A stretch of 64,000 nucleotides of DNA from contig NZ_CP036349.1 in the NCBI RefSeq assembly GCF_007753265.1, forward strand, positions 3,133,363 through 3,197,362, in the 5' to 3' direction. The stretch is from Botrimarina mediterranea (GTDB taxonomy: Bacteria > Planctomycetota > Planctomycetia > Pirellulales > Lacipirellulaceae). Of the stretch, positions 1 to 10,300 are shown one piece after another; position 1 is the stretch's first letter; the number at the start of each line of letters is the position of its first letter. The notes beneath the pieces are model-generated. The model was not told the DNA's origin. It did not search any database and saw only the letters and a list, made by a program, of their open reading frames with translations. The translations under genes and the position numbers were made by a program.

Positions 1-2801
1 AGCGAAAGGACGCCGTCGCGGACCCGCACCGTCGCGCCGGCGACCGGCTGACCGTCCGCGTCGGTGACGCGTCCCTTCACCGTCGCGGCGGGAGGGAGCA
101 CGAACCTGACATGCAAGCCGACGGCGGCGGCGCCATAGTCGCGTTCCGCGTAGGTCTTCGAAACGCGCCCCGCCTTCGTCACGCTGAGGACGATCAAGTC
201 TTCGCCCGCTTCCTCGGGTCCTTGCTCGATAAGGTCGGCGGCGTTCGCCACGACCTTGTCGAACCGGAACTGACCGCGGGCGTCGGTCGTCGCTTCGTCA
301 CGCAGTTCGTTGGACTGAAGGTCAAAAGTCGCGGCGTGCAGTTGCACCTTGACGCCGGCGAGCGGCTTTCCCGACTCGTCGAGGCACTCGCCACGAACCG
401 TGTTGGGGATGTCGGGGCGGGCTTGCGGATAGTCACCGGCGACGGGCGCGAAGACGTCAGCGGGCGCGCCGATTGGTACATAGGTGACCGACTCGGAGTC
501 TTCCATGACATCCAGTGCATCGTCGCCTGCCGAAGCGAGATTGAACTGGACCAACCCCATGTGCTCGGGGTCGGGGTCAATCGAGACGGTCTTGCTCAAA
601 TCGCCGTCGTCGCCGAGCATCACCTCAACGGTTTGCACCGCCGCTCCAGGCCCTGGGTTGATAGCGAGGCCGCGGAAGATAGCCTGAGCGCCACCGGTCG
701 TGCGTTCGAGCGGCACGTAGGGCGCGAACACTTCGCTCACGCCGACGGCGGGCTCTCCCCACATCACTTCGAAGCGTTGTTGGACCCGGGCATAGGGCTC
801 GCCGTCGCGCTTCGGTAGATCGTCGATATCGCCGCGGACGCGGATGAGAAGGTCACGCCGCTTCGGTATGACAATCTCGAGGTCCGATTTGCCGGCCTCG
901 ATATCGATGGAGACGACGCGGCTTTCATCGGGCGCCTCGACGATGATCAAGTAGCGAAAGCCGTCACCGAGTGAATCGAGAGTAAACCGTCCCTCCTCAT
1001 CGGTCTCCGCCAGCAATATGCCGCTGGGATGGCTGTTGTTGAAGCCAGAAGCCTCCACCTCGCTGAGCAGCATCAACTTCGCCCCGGGGCAGGGATCGCC
1101 GCTGGGGAGCCGGACGACGCCGGTCGCCGGCCGAGCCCGCTTCATCGTGAATGTCAGCGGCCGCCCGTTGCGTGGGATTGAGACGTCGACAGCCCTCAGT
1201 GGCTGGTACCCGGGCGTATCGATGCGAAATTCGTAGAGCACACCGGGGGCAAGCCGCTCGAGGAGCAGCTTGCCATCGGAGTCGGTCTTCTCTTCCCGGA
1301 CCGGGCCGTTGCTGCTGCCGTTCAACTTGGCGTACTTCACCACTGTCGCGCCGGCCACGGCCTGGCCGTCCTCATCGCGGAGCACGAGCGGCGCCGTGAG
1401 GCCCGGCGTCAACTGGATGACGATGTCATCGATTTTATCGCCGTCTTTCAGATTGAATGGACCGACCACCGCCGGGGCGTAGGCTTCGTTGGGGTAGAAG
1501 CGCAAGTTGATCGTGCCCGACGCCACTTCGCATTCGAATCGGTCCGTGAACTTGCCCTCGGTGGAGTAGCTGACGTTGCTGGGGATTACTGACCCCGAGT
1601 ACAGCCAACCCGCAACGTCCGAGGGGCCTGATCCGACTACGACGATCTTGCCCGAGAGGGTGGCGGTTCCACGCGCCTGGTCGCCCGCACTTGCGGCATC
1701 CGGCGCCGCGGGGCTTAGTGACACTAGCGAAGCGGCCAGCGCCAACGCGCCGCAGAGGAGTCCCGTAGCCGCACGCCACTTCGTGCTGCAGCGCTGCAGC
1801 ACCGTGAAGCGCTCGTCGAGGAGGACCGCGATGCGGCTCCGCAACTGCGACGGCCCTTCCCAGATGCCGGCGGCGCCCGCCAGGCGGGGCGGCGCCGCGA
1901 GGTCCCGCGCCCAGCTCACCAGCCGCTCGGCGTAGGCGTGTCGGCCGGCGAGTTCGGCCGCGGCCGCGTCGGCGAGTGTCTCTTGATCGAGCCGCACCCG
2001 GCGCCGCAGCGCCCAGTACAGCGGGTTGAGCCACAGCACGACCATGGCCAGTCGCAGGCCGGCGAGCAGCCAGAGATCACCACCCCGGACATGCGCCAGT
2101 TCGTGAGCGAGCACAGCGCGGAGGTCGGTCGACGCACCGCTAGCCGCCATTGGTCGTGGCAACAGGATCGTGGGGCGCCGCAAGCCGATCGCGACCGCGG
2201 TTCCGAGCCGGTCGGAGACCATCAGCCGTGGCGACGGCGCAGGGGCGGCGAGCTCGTCGAGCAAGCGCAGGGATTCGGCGCCGGCGGGCTTGGCCTGCGC
2301 TACGATCCGCCGCGCGGCGATCGCGCCCCAGACGAGCCAACCGATCGCGAGCACCGCGCCGCCGAGCGTCGCCACGGCGATCGCGGTGTCGCGGAGCGTT
2401 CGCCAGTCCTTCGCCGCCGGCGCCGCTTCGGCAACCGGCTCGGCGACGGCATTTCGATCGAAGGACGGCGGCGGTGTTGGGGTCGTGGCGACTCGTTCAC
2501 GGCTTGCCGGCATCGGCGAGGCGTCCTTAAACGGCTCGACCGTTCGTTCAAACACGGGCGCAGTCGTTCCGAGGTGGAAGATCGACCAACCCGGGATCAT
2601 TACCAGCACAAGCAGCAAGGCGACGCCGGCTGTCGAAGCCCAAGCGATCGCCAAGCGCTGCGCCGGTTGACGCAGCAGGCCGGTCGCCAGCACTGCGGCG
2701 GCAAGCACCGCCGTTGTCGCGAGGTGAAAGTCCGCCAGTTTAAGCAGCGCCGACTCGGCCAGCGCTAAGGGCAGCGCCTGCGCGGGGGAAAGTAGGAACA
2801 T
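1..2801 (-). CDS. BlaR1-type M56 metallopeptidase with carboxypeptidase-regulatory-like repeats (C-terminus outside window)
   Basis: The reading frame opens at an ATG at 2801 and stays open to the window edge, so more than 930 residues are present and the stop is missing. The N-terminal part has hydrophobic segments and the zinc motif HELAHVRGGD (His about residue 233), followed by an acidic stretch DQETLAD that supplies the usual third ligand. This is the BlaR1/MecR1 membrane peptidase family, whose members cut a cytoplasmic repressor on sensing a signal. No penicillin-binding sensor domain is seen in the visible part. Instead there are transthyretin-like repeats of the G-x-V-x-D-x-x-G-x-P-V-A-G-A type, for example near nt 20-60 and 1360-1390. 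It starts 5 bp after the BlaI-type gene, so the two form an operon. The M56 call is firm; the ligand is unknown. Confidence 0.88.
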   Translation of the reverse strand, partial: MFLLSPAQALPLALAESALLKLADFHLATTAVLAAAVLATGLLRQPAQRLAIAWASTAGVALLLVLVMIPGWSIFHLGTTAPVFERTVEPFKDASPMPASRERVATTPTPPPSFDRNAVAEPVAEAAPAAKDWRTLRDTAIAVATLGGAVLAIGWLVWGAIAARRIVAQAKPAGAESLRLLDELAAPAPSPRLMVSDRLGTAVAIGLRRPTILLPRPMAASGASTDLRAVLAHELAHVRGGDLWLLAGLRLAMVVLWLNPLYWALRRRVRLDQETLADAAAAELAGRHAYAERLVSWARDLAAPPRLAGAAGIWEGPSQLRSRIAVLLDERFTVLQRCSTKWRAATGLLCGALALAASLVSLSPAAPDAASAGDQARGTATLSGKIVVVGSGPSDVAGWLYSGSVIPSNVSYSTEGKFTDRFECEVASGTINLRFYPNEAYAPAVVGPFNLKDGDKIDDIVIQLTPGLTAPLVLRDEDGQAVAGATVVKYAKLNGSSNGPVREEKTDSDGKLLLERLAPGVLYEFRIDTPGYQPLRAVDVSIPRNGRPLTFTMKRARPATGVVRLPSGDPCPGAKLMLLSEVEASGFNNSHPSGILLAETDEEGRFTLDSLGDGFRYLIIVEAPDESRVVSIDIEAGKSDLEIVIPKRRDLLIRVRGDIDDLPKRDGEPYARVQQRFEVMWGEPAVGVSEVFAPYVPLERTTGGAQAIFRGLAINPGPGAAVQTVEVMLGDDGDLSKTVSIDPDPEHMGLVQFNLASAGDDALDVMEDSESVTYVPIGAPADVFAPVAGDYPQARPDIPNTVRGECLDESGKPLAGVKVQLHAATFDLQSNELRDEATTDARGQFRFDKVVANAADLIEQGPEEAGEDLIVLSVTKAGRVSKTYAERDYGAAAVGLHVRFVLPPAATVKGRVTDADGQPVAGATVRVRDGVLS

Positions 2802-2806
2802 CACTT

Positions 2807-3256
2807 CTATCCCTTCTTACGAGGACGGGGCTTCTTCGTCGCGTGCTGCTGTTTGCGGGCGTCGGCGATCATCGCCTCGAGTTCGTCGAGCTCCGTCGAC
2901 GACAGCCGGCGGCCGTCAATCGCGTGGACTAGGTACTCGTGAACCGCGCCGTCGAACACTTTCTCGAGAAACCCCCCCGCTATCTGGCGTAGCGTCTTAG
3001 TGCGGGCGGCGAGCGGGCGATAGACGTAGGCTTTCCCCTGGCGGACGTGGTCGACGAGCCCCTTCTGCTCCATAACCTGCAGAAGGCTGAGGACGGTGGT
3101 GTAGGCAAGCTCTTCGCCGGCCGCATTCATGCGATCGACAATCTCTCGCACGGTAGCGCCGGGCTCACCTCCCTCTTCAGTGGCGTCCCAGAGGACTTTA
3201 AGGGCTTCGAGCTCGCGCCCCGTTGGCCCCGGCTCGAATAAATCTTTATTGTCCAC
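2807..3256 (-). CDS. BlaI/MecI-family transcriptional repressor
   Basis: A 149-residue winged-helix repressor of the BlaI/MecI/CopY family. The core (TGRELEALKVLWD, then VREIVDRM and AYTTVLSLLQVMEQKGLV) is the typical DNA-binding domain, and the C-terminal part is the dimerisation and cleavage region. The start is GTG at 3256, with GGAG about 8 bases upstream on the minus strand. The family represses its own operon until the partner BlaR1 causes its cleavage. The partner follows at 5 bp spacing. Two perfect dyads of the form CTG/CAG lie 22-70 bp upstream and are good operator candidates. The lysine/arginine-rich tail is normal for planctomycete members. Confidence 0.93.
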   Translation of the reverse strand: MDNKDLFEPGPTGRELEALKVLWDATEEGGEPGATVREIVDRMNAAGEELAYTTVLSLLQVMEQKGLVDHVRQGKAYVYRPLAARTKTLRQIAGGFLEKVFDGAVHEYLVHAIDGRRLSSTELDELEAMIADARKQQHATKKPRPRKKG

Positions 3257-3277
3257 AGCGATACTCCCAAGAAGTAA

Positions 3278-3293
3278 TACTGGACGACCAGTA
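3278..3293. promoter_or_regulatory. BlaI operator candidate 1
   Basis: A perfect dyad TACTGG-ACGA-CCAGTA, 22 bp upstream of the minus-strand blaI start. The arm sequence and 4-base centre resemble known BlaI/MecI operators, which are TACTA/TAGTA-like dyads. Confidence 0.7.
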
Positions 3294-3307
3294 GCTACCT
3301 CGCTAAA

Positions 3308-3325
3308 CTACTGCCCGAGCAGTAG
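3308..3325. promoter_or_regulatory. BlaI operator candidate 2
   Basis: A second perfect dyad CTACTGC-CCGA-GCAGTAG. Its centre is 31 bp from the centre of operator 1, close to three helical turns. Both share the core ACTG...CAGT and the CGA-containing spacer, which suggests two dimers of the same repressor. Confidence 0.7.
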
Positions 3326-3920
3326 ATGTCAAGAGCGGCGCCGCAAACATCGGTCCTGAAGACGTCAACAATGGCCTGTCGGCACGTAGGTAGCGCCGAA
3401 CTCTCAGAACCAATCTGAAACACCACTGTTATTCGTTCAGCCTGATCGATGCTGCTCCCGGATTGGTGTAGTGCGTTGAAGCTGATAAACGTATGACGCG
3501 CACGGCTCCTGGTGAACTTCCGGCAGTCGCAGCAACGTTGGCAGCGACGAGGGAGGTCGAACTCACGGCAACGTTTCTCACCCCTGTCAGAAGGCGATGG
3601 TGTCGGGGATCGTCACAAGTTCGCCCGACCTGAACGTATACCGATCGCCGGAAGATATGCGGAGGTCGTGAACGCCGGAAGGAATTGATTGCTAGAGAAG
3701 CGGCCGAAAAAGTGTCGGCTTGATACAGGTTCGAGCCTGCTTGGCCGGCGGCGCTGAGGACTACGGTGCCTCTGGCATTTCGGTGGGGATCAGTCCCGCC
3801 TAACGCATTGCTCGGCCTGCCAAACGAGCCGTGGACAATCCCTCCCGCGCTGCGCTGTCAGCCGGAATTGCTGCGCTGACAGTTACTCAGCTTCTTAGGA
3901 AGAAAGACTTGCAAGCTGGT
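3326..3920. other. Intergenic region between the two divergent BlaI loci
   Basis: About 600 bp with no supported gene on either strand. It must hold the promoters for both blaI operons. No terminator or further dyad of the same type was recognised. Confidence 0.5.
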
Positions 3921-3949
3921 ATCTACATCGATAGATTTACCCAGGTAAA
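3921..3949. promoter_or_regulatory. Operator-like dyads before the second blaI
   Basis: Two adjoining dyads: ATCTA-CATCGA-TAGAT (3921-3936) and TTTACC-CA-GGTAAA (3936-3949), ending 18 bp before the start codon. Their arms differ from the CTG/CAG dyads of the left locus, so the two repressors probably bind different sites. Confidence 0.5.
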
Positions 3950-3967
3950 CGAACCATCGAGGCCCAT

Positions 3968-4345
3968 ATGCCACCCAATCAGCTAGGCCGCGTCCAGCTC
4001 CGCATCATGCAGGTCCTTTGGGATCGCGGCCGCTCGACGGCGCGTGAGATCACCGATGCCCTCAATGAAGATCAGGCGATCGCCCATAGCACGGTTCAGA
4101 CCCTGCTGCGTGGTTTGGAAGAAAAGGGCGCGGTCTCGCATGAGTCCGAGGGGCGGACGTTCTACTTCTTTCCGCTTGTCAAGGAAGACAATTACCAGCG
4201 GAAAGCGACCAATGACCTTGTTCAGCGTGTTTTTGGAGGCAAGGTCAGCGACTTGGTGGCTCATCTCTTGAAGCACGAGAAGGTATCGCCCGACGAATTG
4301 GAACAGATTCGTCAACTCATCCAACAACGCCGCAAAAAGCCGTAA
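3968..4345 (+). CDS. BlaI/MecI-family transcriptional repressor
   Basis: A 125-residue BlaI/MecI-type repressor. The N-terminal helix LGRVQLRIMQVLWD, the segment TAREITDAL and the recognition region HSTVQTLLRGLEEKGAV are the family's winged-helix signature. The C-terminal half (NDLVQRVFGGKVSDLVAHLL, then a helical tail rich in E and Q) is the dimerisation part. It is only moderately similar to the divergent copy at 2807-3256. It is followed after 11 bp by the giant BlaR1-type gene, so the pair forms a second sensor-repressor operon. It probably represses its own promoter through the dyads just upstream. Confidence 0.93.
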   Translation: MPPNQLGRVQLRIMQVLWDRGRSTAREITDALNEDQAIAHSTVQTLLRGLEEKGAVSHESEGRTFYFFPLVKEDNYQRKATNDLVQRVFGGKVSDLVAHLLKHEKVSPDELEQIRQLIQQRRKKP

Positions 4346-4356
4346 GGAACCCCACC

Positions 4357-7300
4357 ATGGTCGACCAAGAATTGGCGGCGTCGGCAGTCGAGGTCCTGGG
4401 CGCCGCTTCCGAGCTGGTCGTCAACTGGCTCTTGCAGTCGACCCTTCTGCTGACCGCAGGTCTGGCCCTGGGTCATGCGCTGCGGCGCCGAGGATCGGCC
4501 GTGCAATCGGCCGTCTACCGCACAACGCTCGTCGCGGTGATCGCGTGCCCAATGGCGACGTGGGGGCTTTCGCTCGCCGGCGTCAGCGGATGGTCGGTGG
4601 AACTGCCCGCCTTGATGGCTCAGGCCGAACCGACCACGCCGGAAGCAGAACCCGTGGCCACGCCGCCTCAGGAGCCTACGGCCCCAGTTCCCGTTCCGCT
4701 TGGATCGGCGCCGGCTGCCGTTGAGTTCAGCGCCGTGGCCGCTCTCGCTCCGCTACCGGTCCCTCCGCTGGCAGCCTCGCAGGATTCGGACAGTTCACGA
4801 CTTCCATCCAGCGATCGTTTCCTGGCGTCGTCGGTGGGCCCGCCGGCGACTTCATCCCCGACGCCGGCACTCACCGTGTTCGGCGCCGTCGCTATTGGCG
4901 CCGCTGTCCTATGGTTCGTGGTGAGCGGGGTGCTGCTCGCTCGCCTCGCCTTAGCATGGCGAGCTCTGCTGCGTTTGCGGTCCGCTTCGACGGTCGCCGA
5001 CGAGCCGACCCACCGGCTCTGTAGCGAGCTCGCGACTCAATTGGGCGTCGCGACGCCGCAGGTGTTGCGGAGCCCCTACCTGCCGAGCCCCTGCCTCGCG
5101 GGGATCCGGCGCCCGGCGGTACTGCTACCGGAGGAGCACGATGGGACTTCGCTCCAGGATGTCCTTGTCCACGAGCTCGCACACCTGAAACGCCACGACA
5201 CGGGGTGGAACCTCGCTAGGCGACTATCGACCTCGGCGATGTTCTTCCAACCCTTGCTATGGAGCCTGTCGCGCCGCATCGAGGCGGCGGCCGAGGAGGT
5301 GTGCGACGACTACGTCGTGCAACTCGGGTCAGACCGCACGGACTATGCCGACCGGTTGGTGAGCATCGCCGAGCTCGGAGCCACGCCGATCGCCGCGGCG
5401 GGCGTCGGCATCGTGTCGTTCCGTTCGATGCTCGGCCGCCGCGTTGTCCGAATACTCGACACTTCGCGGCCACTCTCGACTCGTGTGGGCAATCTGCTTC
5501 TGGCGCTGGTGATCGGCGGCGGGCTCGTCGGCGCGACAATGGCAGGGCTGGTAGGACTGAACTCGGCGGTCTCCAAGGCCAGCGCCGCCTTGACGGAGGA
5601 GGTTGCAGGGGCCGACCAAGAGCTCTCGTCCGACGACGTCGCCGATGATGACACCCCTTCCGAGGAGAAAGTCGTAACGGTCGAAGGGCGCGTGGTTGAC
5701 CCCGCCGGCCGCCCGTTCGCCGGCGCCACGGTCGAGGCCCAACGCTGGATCCATGATCCTGACGCATCAAAGTCGCCCCTCGCGACGACCACGTCGGACG
5801 AGAGCGGGCGTTTCACACTCCGCTACCCAAGGCACGAGCAGCCAACGCTCGTCGCCAGTGCTCCGGGGTTTGGACCGGCTTCGGTAGCCTCCGATCCAGC
5901 GAAAGCGAAGGAAGCCCCCACCCTGCAATTAGCGGCGGATGACATCGCGATTCGGGGCCGGGTTCTCGACGAAGAAGGCGAGCCGGTAGCCGGCGCCACG
6001 CTGCGTGTAAAAGGCGTCGCCGCTCCCGCTACTACCAATCTCGACGCCTGGCTCGCGGCGCTGCGTCGGGGGGTAATCATCTGGGAGGCGGTCGGTAAGC
6101 ACATTGAGAGTTGGACACCTCAAGCGCCCGGGACCCTCGCTCGGCCGATCGTGACCGGCGCCGATGGAGCCTTCGTCATCAAGGGGGTCGGCAGCGAGCG
6201 CGTGGTCCGAGCCACACTCGAGGGTCCGACAATTGCTTTCACGCAGTTAACGATCGCGACGCGCGAGATGACGCCCGTCGTGGCCGTCGATGGCATGCCC
6301 GACCCAGATTGGTCGAGAGAGCACACCGTCTACGGCGCCGAGTGCCAGGTCGTCGTGGCGGCGACGCAGCCCATCGAAGGCGTTGTCCGCGACGCTAAGA
6401 CGGGCGAGCCGCTTGCTGGCGTAGCGGTGGAATCCTATCGGATGCGTGAGTATGACACATCGGCTAGACGTGAGATTCGAACCCAGTCCGATGCTCGTGG
6501 CCGCTACCGACTCGTTGGAATGCCGAAGGACGTTGGCCGCCAGATCATTGCGGTTCCCAACGATTCGCAACCATACCTAATGCGAGAGTTTGACGTCCCC
6601 GACCGCTCGGGATTGGGTCCGGTCGATCTCGACCTCGAACTATACCGTGGCGTTTGGATCACCGGACGTATCATCGACCGCGAGACGCAGCGCCCCGTTG
6701 GCCTTCCCGTCATCGTGCTGGCACACCAGTACCCTTATCTGGCGAATCCCTTCGCGCAGGCGTTGCCGGAGTATGACAGCGACGGCAACATCGCCGGCTA
6801 CCAACACCGGTACACTGTCGACGAGAATGGCCGCTTCCGGCTCGTTGGCATCCCGGGCAAAGGGATCGTCGGCTTGGTTGTCGGCAGCGCGCTGCCGAGC
6901 CCGATTGGGCAGGGCTCAGATCAGATCTCGGGCGCTAACGAATCGGGTCACTTCTCCACCTACCGCCACGGGGCAGGGGCGTCGACGAAGCACCCAACGA
7001 TCATGCGTGAGGTCGAGGTCCATGATGGGGCCGACGAGTTCGTCGTCGACTTCGAGCTCGACCGGGGCGCCTCGATCCGCGTTACGCCTCTGGGGCCCGA
7101 TGGAGAAGTGGTCACTATGCTACGCGTCGCCGGGCTCGCTCACCGCGAGTTCTGGGAGACGCCCGAAGGGTCACCCTTCGACGTCAGCGCCCTGGCGAAG
7201 GGGGAGGAGCGGACGCTGATGATCCAGTCGGAGGAACTAGGCGTTGGCAAGGCGCTGCGGATTTCGGAAGCCCAGTCGCCCGATGAGATCACGGTAACGC

Positions 7301-10300
7301 TCGAACCCTGCGTCACGGTCCGTGGCCGGGTCATCGACGAGAATGACGCGCCGTTATCGGGCGCCCGCGTCCGGCTCCATCCCCTCCCCGGAGGCGACTA
7401 CAGCCCCGAATTGGACACCGTCTCCACCGACGAAGAAGGGCGGTTCGAGCACGGCGGCGTGCTCTGCGGGACGACCTACAACGTTTACTTGGAATCGAAG
7501 GAGCAGGGATTCGCCACCTTGGCGGAGAAACTGGCGGTCCATCCTGGCGAAACGATCGATCTGGGCTATATCGACGTCACGAACGACGAGCGGCCCGAGC
7601 CGGTCCGAGAAGCAATGGCGGCAGCAGCAGGCATCGCCCCGAAAGGGGACGTCGCTGCCGTTGAGTTCGCCGGAAAGGTCGTCGATCCCGACGGCAAACC
7701 GGTCGCCGGAGCCGAGTTGTACTACGTGTTCTATGTCCCGAAGGCCACGGGCGTTCTCGACTCGGCGTTCAAACCCATCGCGACGACCGACGCTCAAGGC
7801 GACTTCCGCTTCCAGGCGGCTCCCAGCGACTTCGGTCCGAAAGCGACCGAGCGAGAGTTCAAGGCCGCATCGATCGTGGCGTCAAGAACGGGTTTCGGCT
7901 TTGCGATCTCGACGGCCGCCCGTTTCGAAGCCACCGGCGAGTGGCAAAGCGAAGCCGTCGAGAGGGTCAAGGGGCTCCCCGAACCGTTCCGCGAACAAGC
8001 GGAAACGATGCTCGGCGCCGCTGGCAAGCCGCTGCAACTCGCGCGGGACGAAGCGCCGATCCGCGGCAGGATTCTTGACATCAATGGAAAGCCTGTCGCC
8101 GGCGCAAGACTGTCACTCGATCGCATCTGGTGCAGCGCCGACGACGACCTCACGGCGTGGCGTGAAGCGGCCGCGCAGCCGAAGGCGGACTTCTACTCCG
8201 CGCGGATGACGACGCCTCGCATGGTCTCTGACTGGCAGATCCGCACGGCGGTTCCGTCCACGACGACCGATTCCGAGGGCCGTTTCACCCTGCGGGGCAT
8301 CGGCCAGGGCCGGATCGCGCGGTTGCAGTTGGAAGGGCCGGGCGTCGAGACCAATCTGGTTCTCGCCCGCACCGAGGCGGGCGAGCCGATCGAACTCGTG
8401 GAGGAGCAAAGCCGCCCCGATGCAAGGCGATTGACCTACTACCCGGCCGAGTTCAGCTACGTGGTCGGCCCCTCGACCCCGATCTCCGGCGTCGTTCGCG
8501 ACGAAGAGACCAAACAGCCCCTCGCGGGCGTGACGATCAAGAGCCAGAAACGCCACGGCAACGAACTGAACGGCTGGGGCGCCGACTTCGTCCGCACGGT
8601 TACCGATCAACAAGGGCGCTACACCCTCAACGGGATGCCGATCGGCGCGGACAATCGCATCGCCGCGATCGCTCCCGAGGGAGACATCGCCTACTTTTCG
8701 TCGGCAAGGCTAGCGAACACCGAAAGCGTCGACAGCCCGCTCGAGGTCGATTTCGAGCTCCATCGGGGGATTTGGCTGGAGGGACGCATCACCGACAAGC
8801 GTACCGGCGACGGGATCGCGGGCCATATCGCCTACTACGTTCCCCCTGAGAATCCCGACCATCGCTTCGCTCGATCGCTGCAGGTCGATGAACGAGACCG
8901 GCTGCTGGCCGACGATAAGGGACGTTACCGGATCGCTGTCTTGCCGGGTCACGGCTACGTGACGTTCCAAGCGTACCAGCACGAGCGCTACCCCCGAGCG
9001 ACGGAGATCCTCAAACCGGACGGATCAAGAGAAGCGGCCGAGCCGATGATCCGTTGCGAACCGTCGTATCTCATGCCGTCGAGTTACCACGAGGTAGCGG
9101 AGATCGACCCGGCGAGTGAAGCGACCCGCATCGAGTTAAACCTCGAACTTGACTCCGGAACGACCGTCGCTGGCCGCGTCGTGGGTCCGGATGGCGAGCC
9201 GATCACCAGTTTTCGATACACGAACCGGATCGCTGAGTTTGCGAGCTCATGGAACCGGGCCAGTGACGGCCAATTCGAGCTGGTGGGCTACGAGCCGGAC
9301 CAGCCGCGGCACGTCTACGCCATGGACCTCCAGCGGAACCTCGCGGGCCGCGTCGTCGTGGCCGGCGCGGCGCCCGAAGACTTAGTCGTTAAGCTGCAAC
9401 CCGCCGGCAAAGCGACGGGCCGTCTCCTCGACACCGAAGGAGAACCGCTAGCGAACTGCACCCTCACGGCCTGGCATCTGCGGAACGCCGACGACTTCGG
9501 GACGTTCAATAAGTCGTACCAAGCGCCGCCGCTCCCCGCCAACCGAGAGAGCAACAGCAATGCAATCTATGAAACCGACGATGGAGGACGATTCGAGATC
9601 GCGTGCCTAGTCCCAGGCATCGACTACCGGCTCAATGCGTACGACCCGGCGGCCATGTCGAGCTCGACGGCCGCGGCGATGCGTTTCCAGAGCGGGCCGG
9701 TTGATGTTGTCATCCGCGTCGAGTCGGGCCAGACCCTGGACGTGGGCGACGTGCGTCTCGCCGCGGACGAGAAGGAGTTCGCCAAGCGAGCCACGCAACC
9801 CGAGCAAGCCGCGGTAAAGCCGGCGAGCGCCGCTACGGCCGACACCGCCTGGGCGGATCCTGTCGAGGTCGAGGCGAAGGGTAATCAAGCGAAGCAGGAG
9901 TCGGGTGTCGTGGTCGGTCCCGACGGCAAGCCGATCGCCGGCGCCGAATTCCTTTACTTCCACACTCGTGTCCATGACATCGAGCCGATGAAGCCGCGGC
10001 TCTTGGCGACGACCGACGACCAGGGCCGCTTCCGTTTCCCAGCGCCCGTCGTCGAACTCCCCAAAGACGCACCGGCGAGCTGGAGCTATTCGCAATGGAT
10101 CGTCGTCCGGGCGCCGGGCTACGGCTTCGCGGTCGAGCGTCCCGGCTACCTCGGCAAGTCGCGGCCGCGACCGCAGCCGGTGACGGTGACGGTGATCGGG
10201 GCCGCTTTGTCGGCTTTGGCGAGCCAGACCGTCATCGAACTCCCGGCCGAGGGCGAGCCGCTCCGCGGCCGCGTCATCGATATCGACGGCAATCCGGTCG

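Noticed and set aside
3983-4327. 114-residue open frame on the minus strand
   Set aside because: It is antisense to the BlaI-type gene at 3968-4345 and has no protein character.
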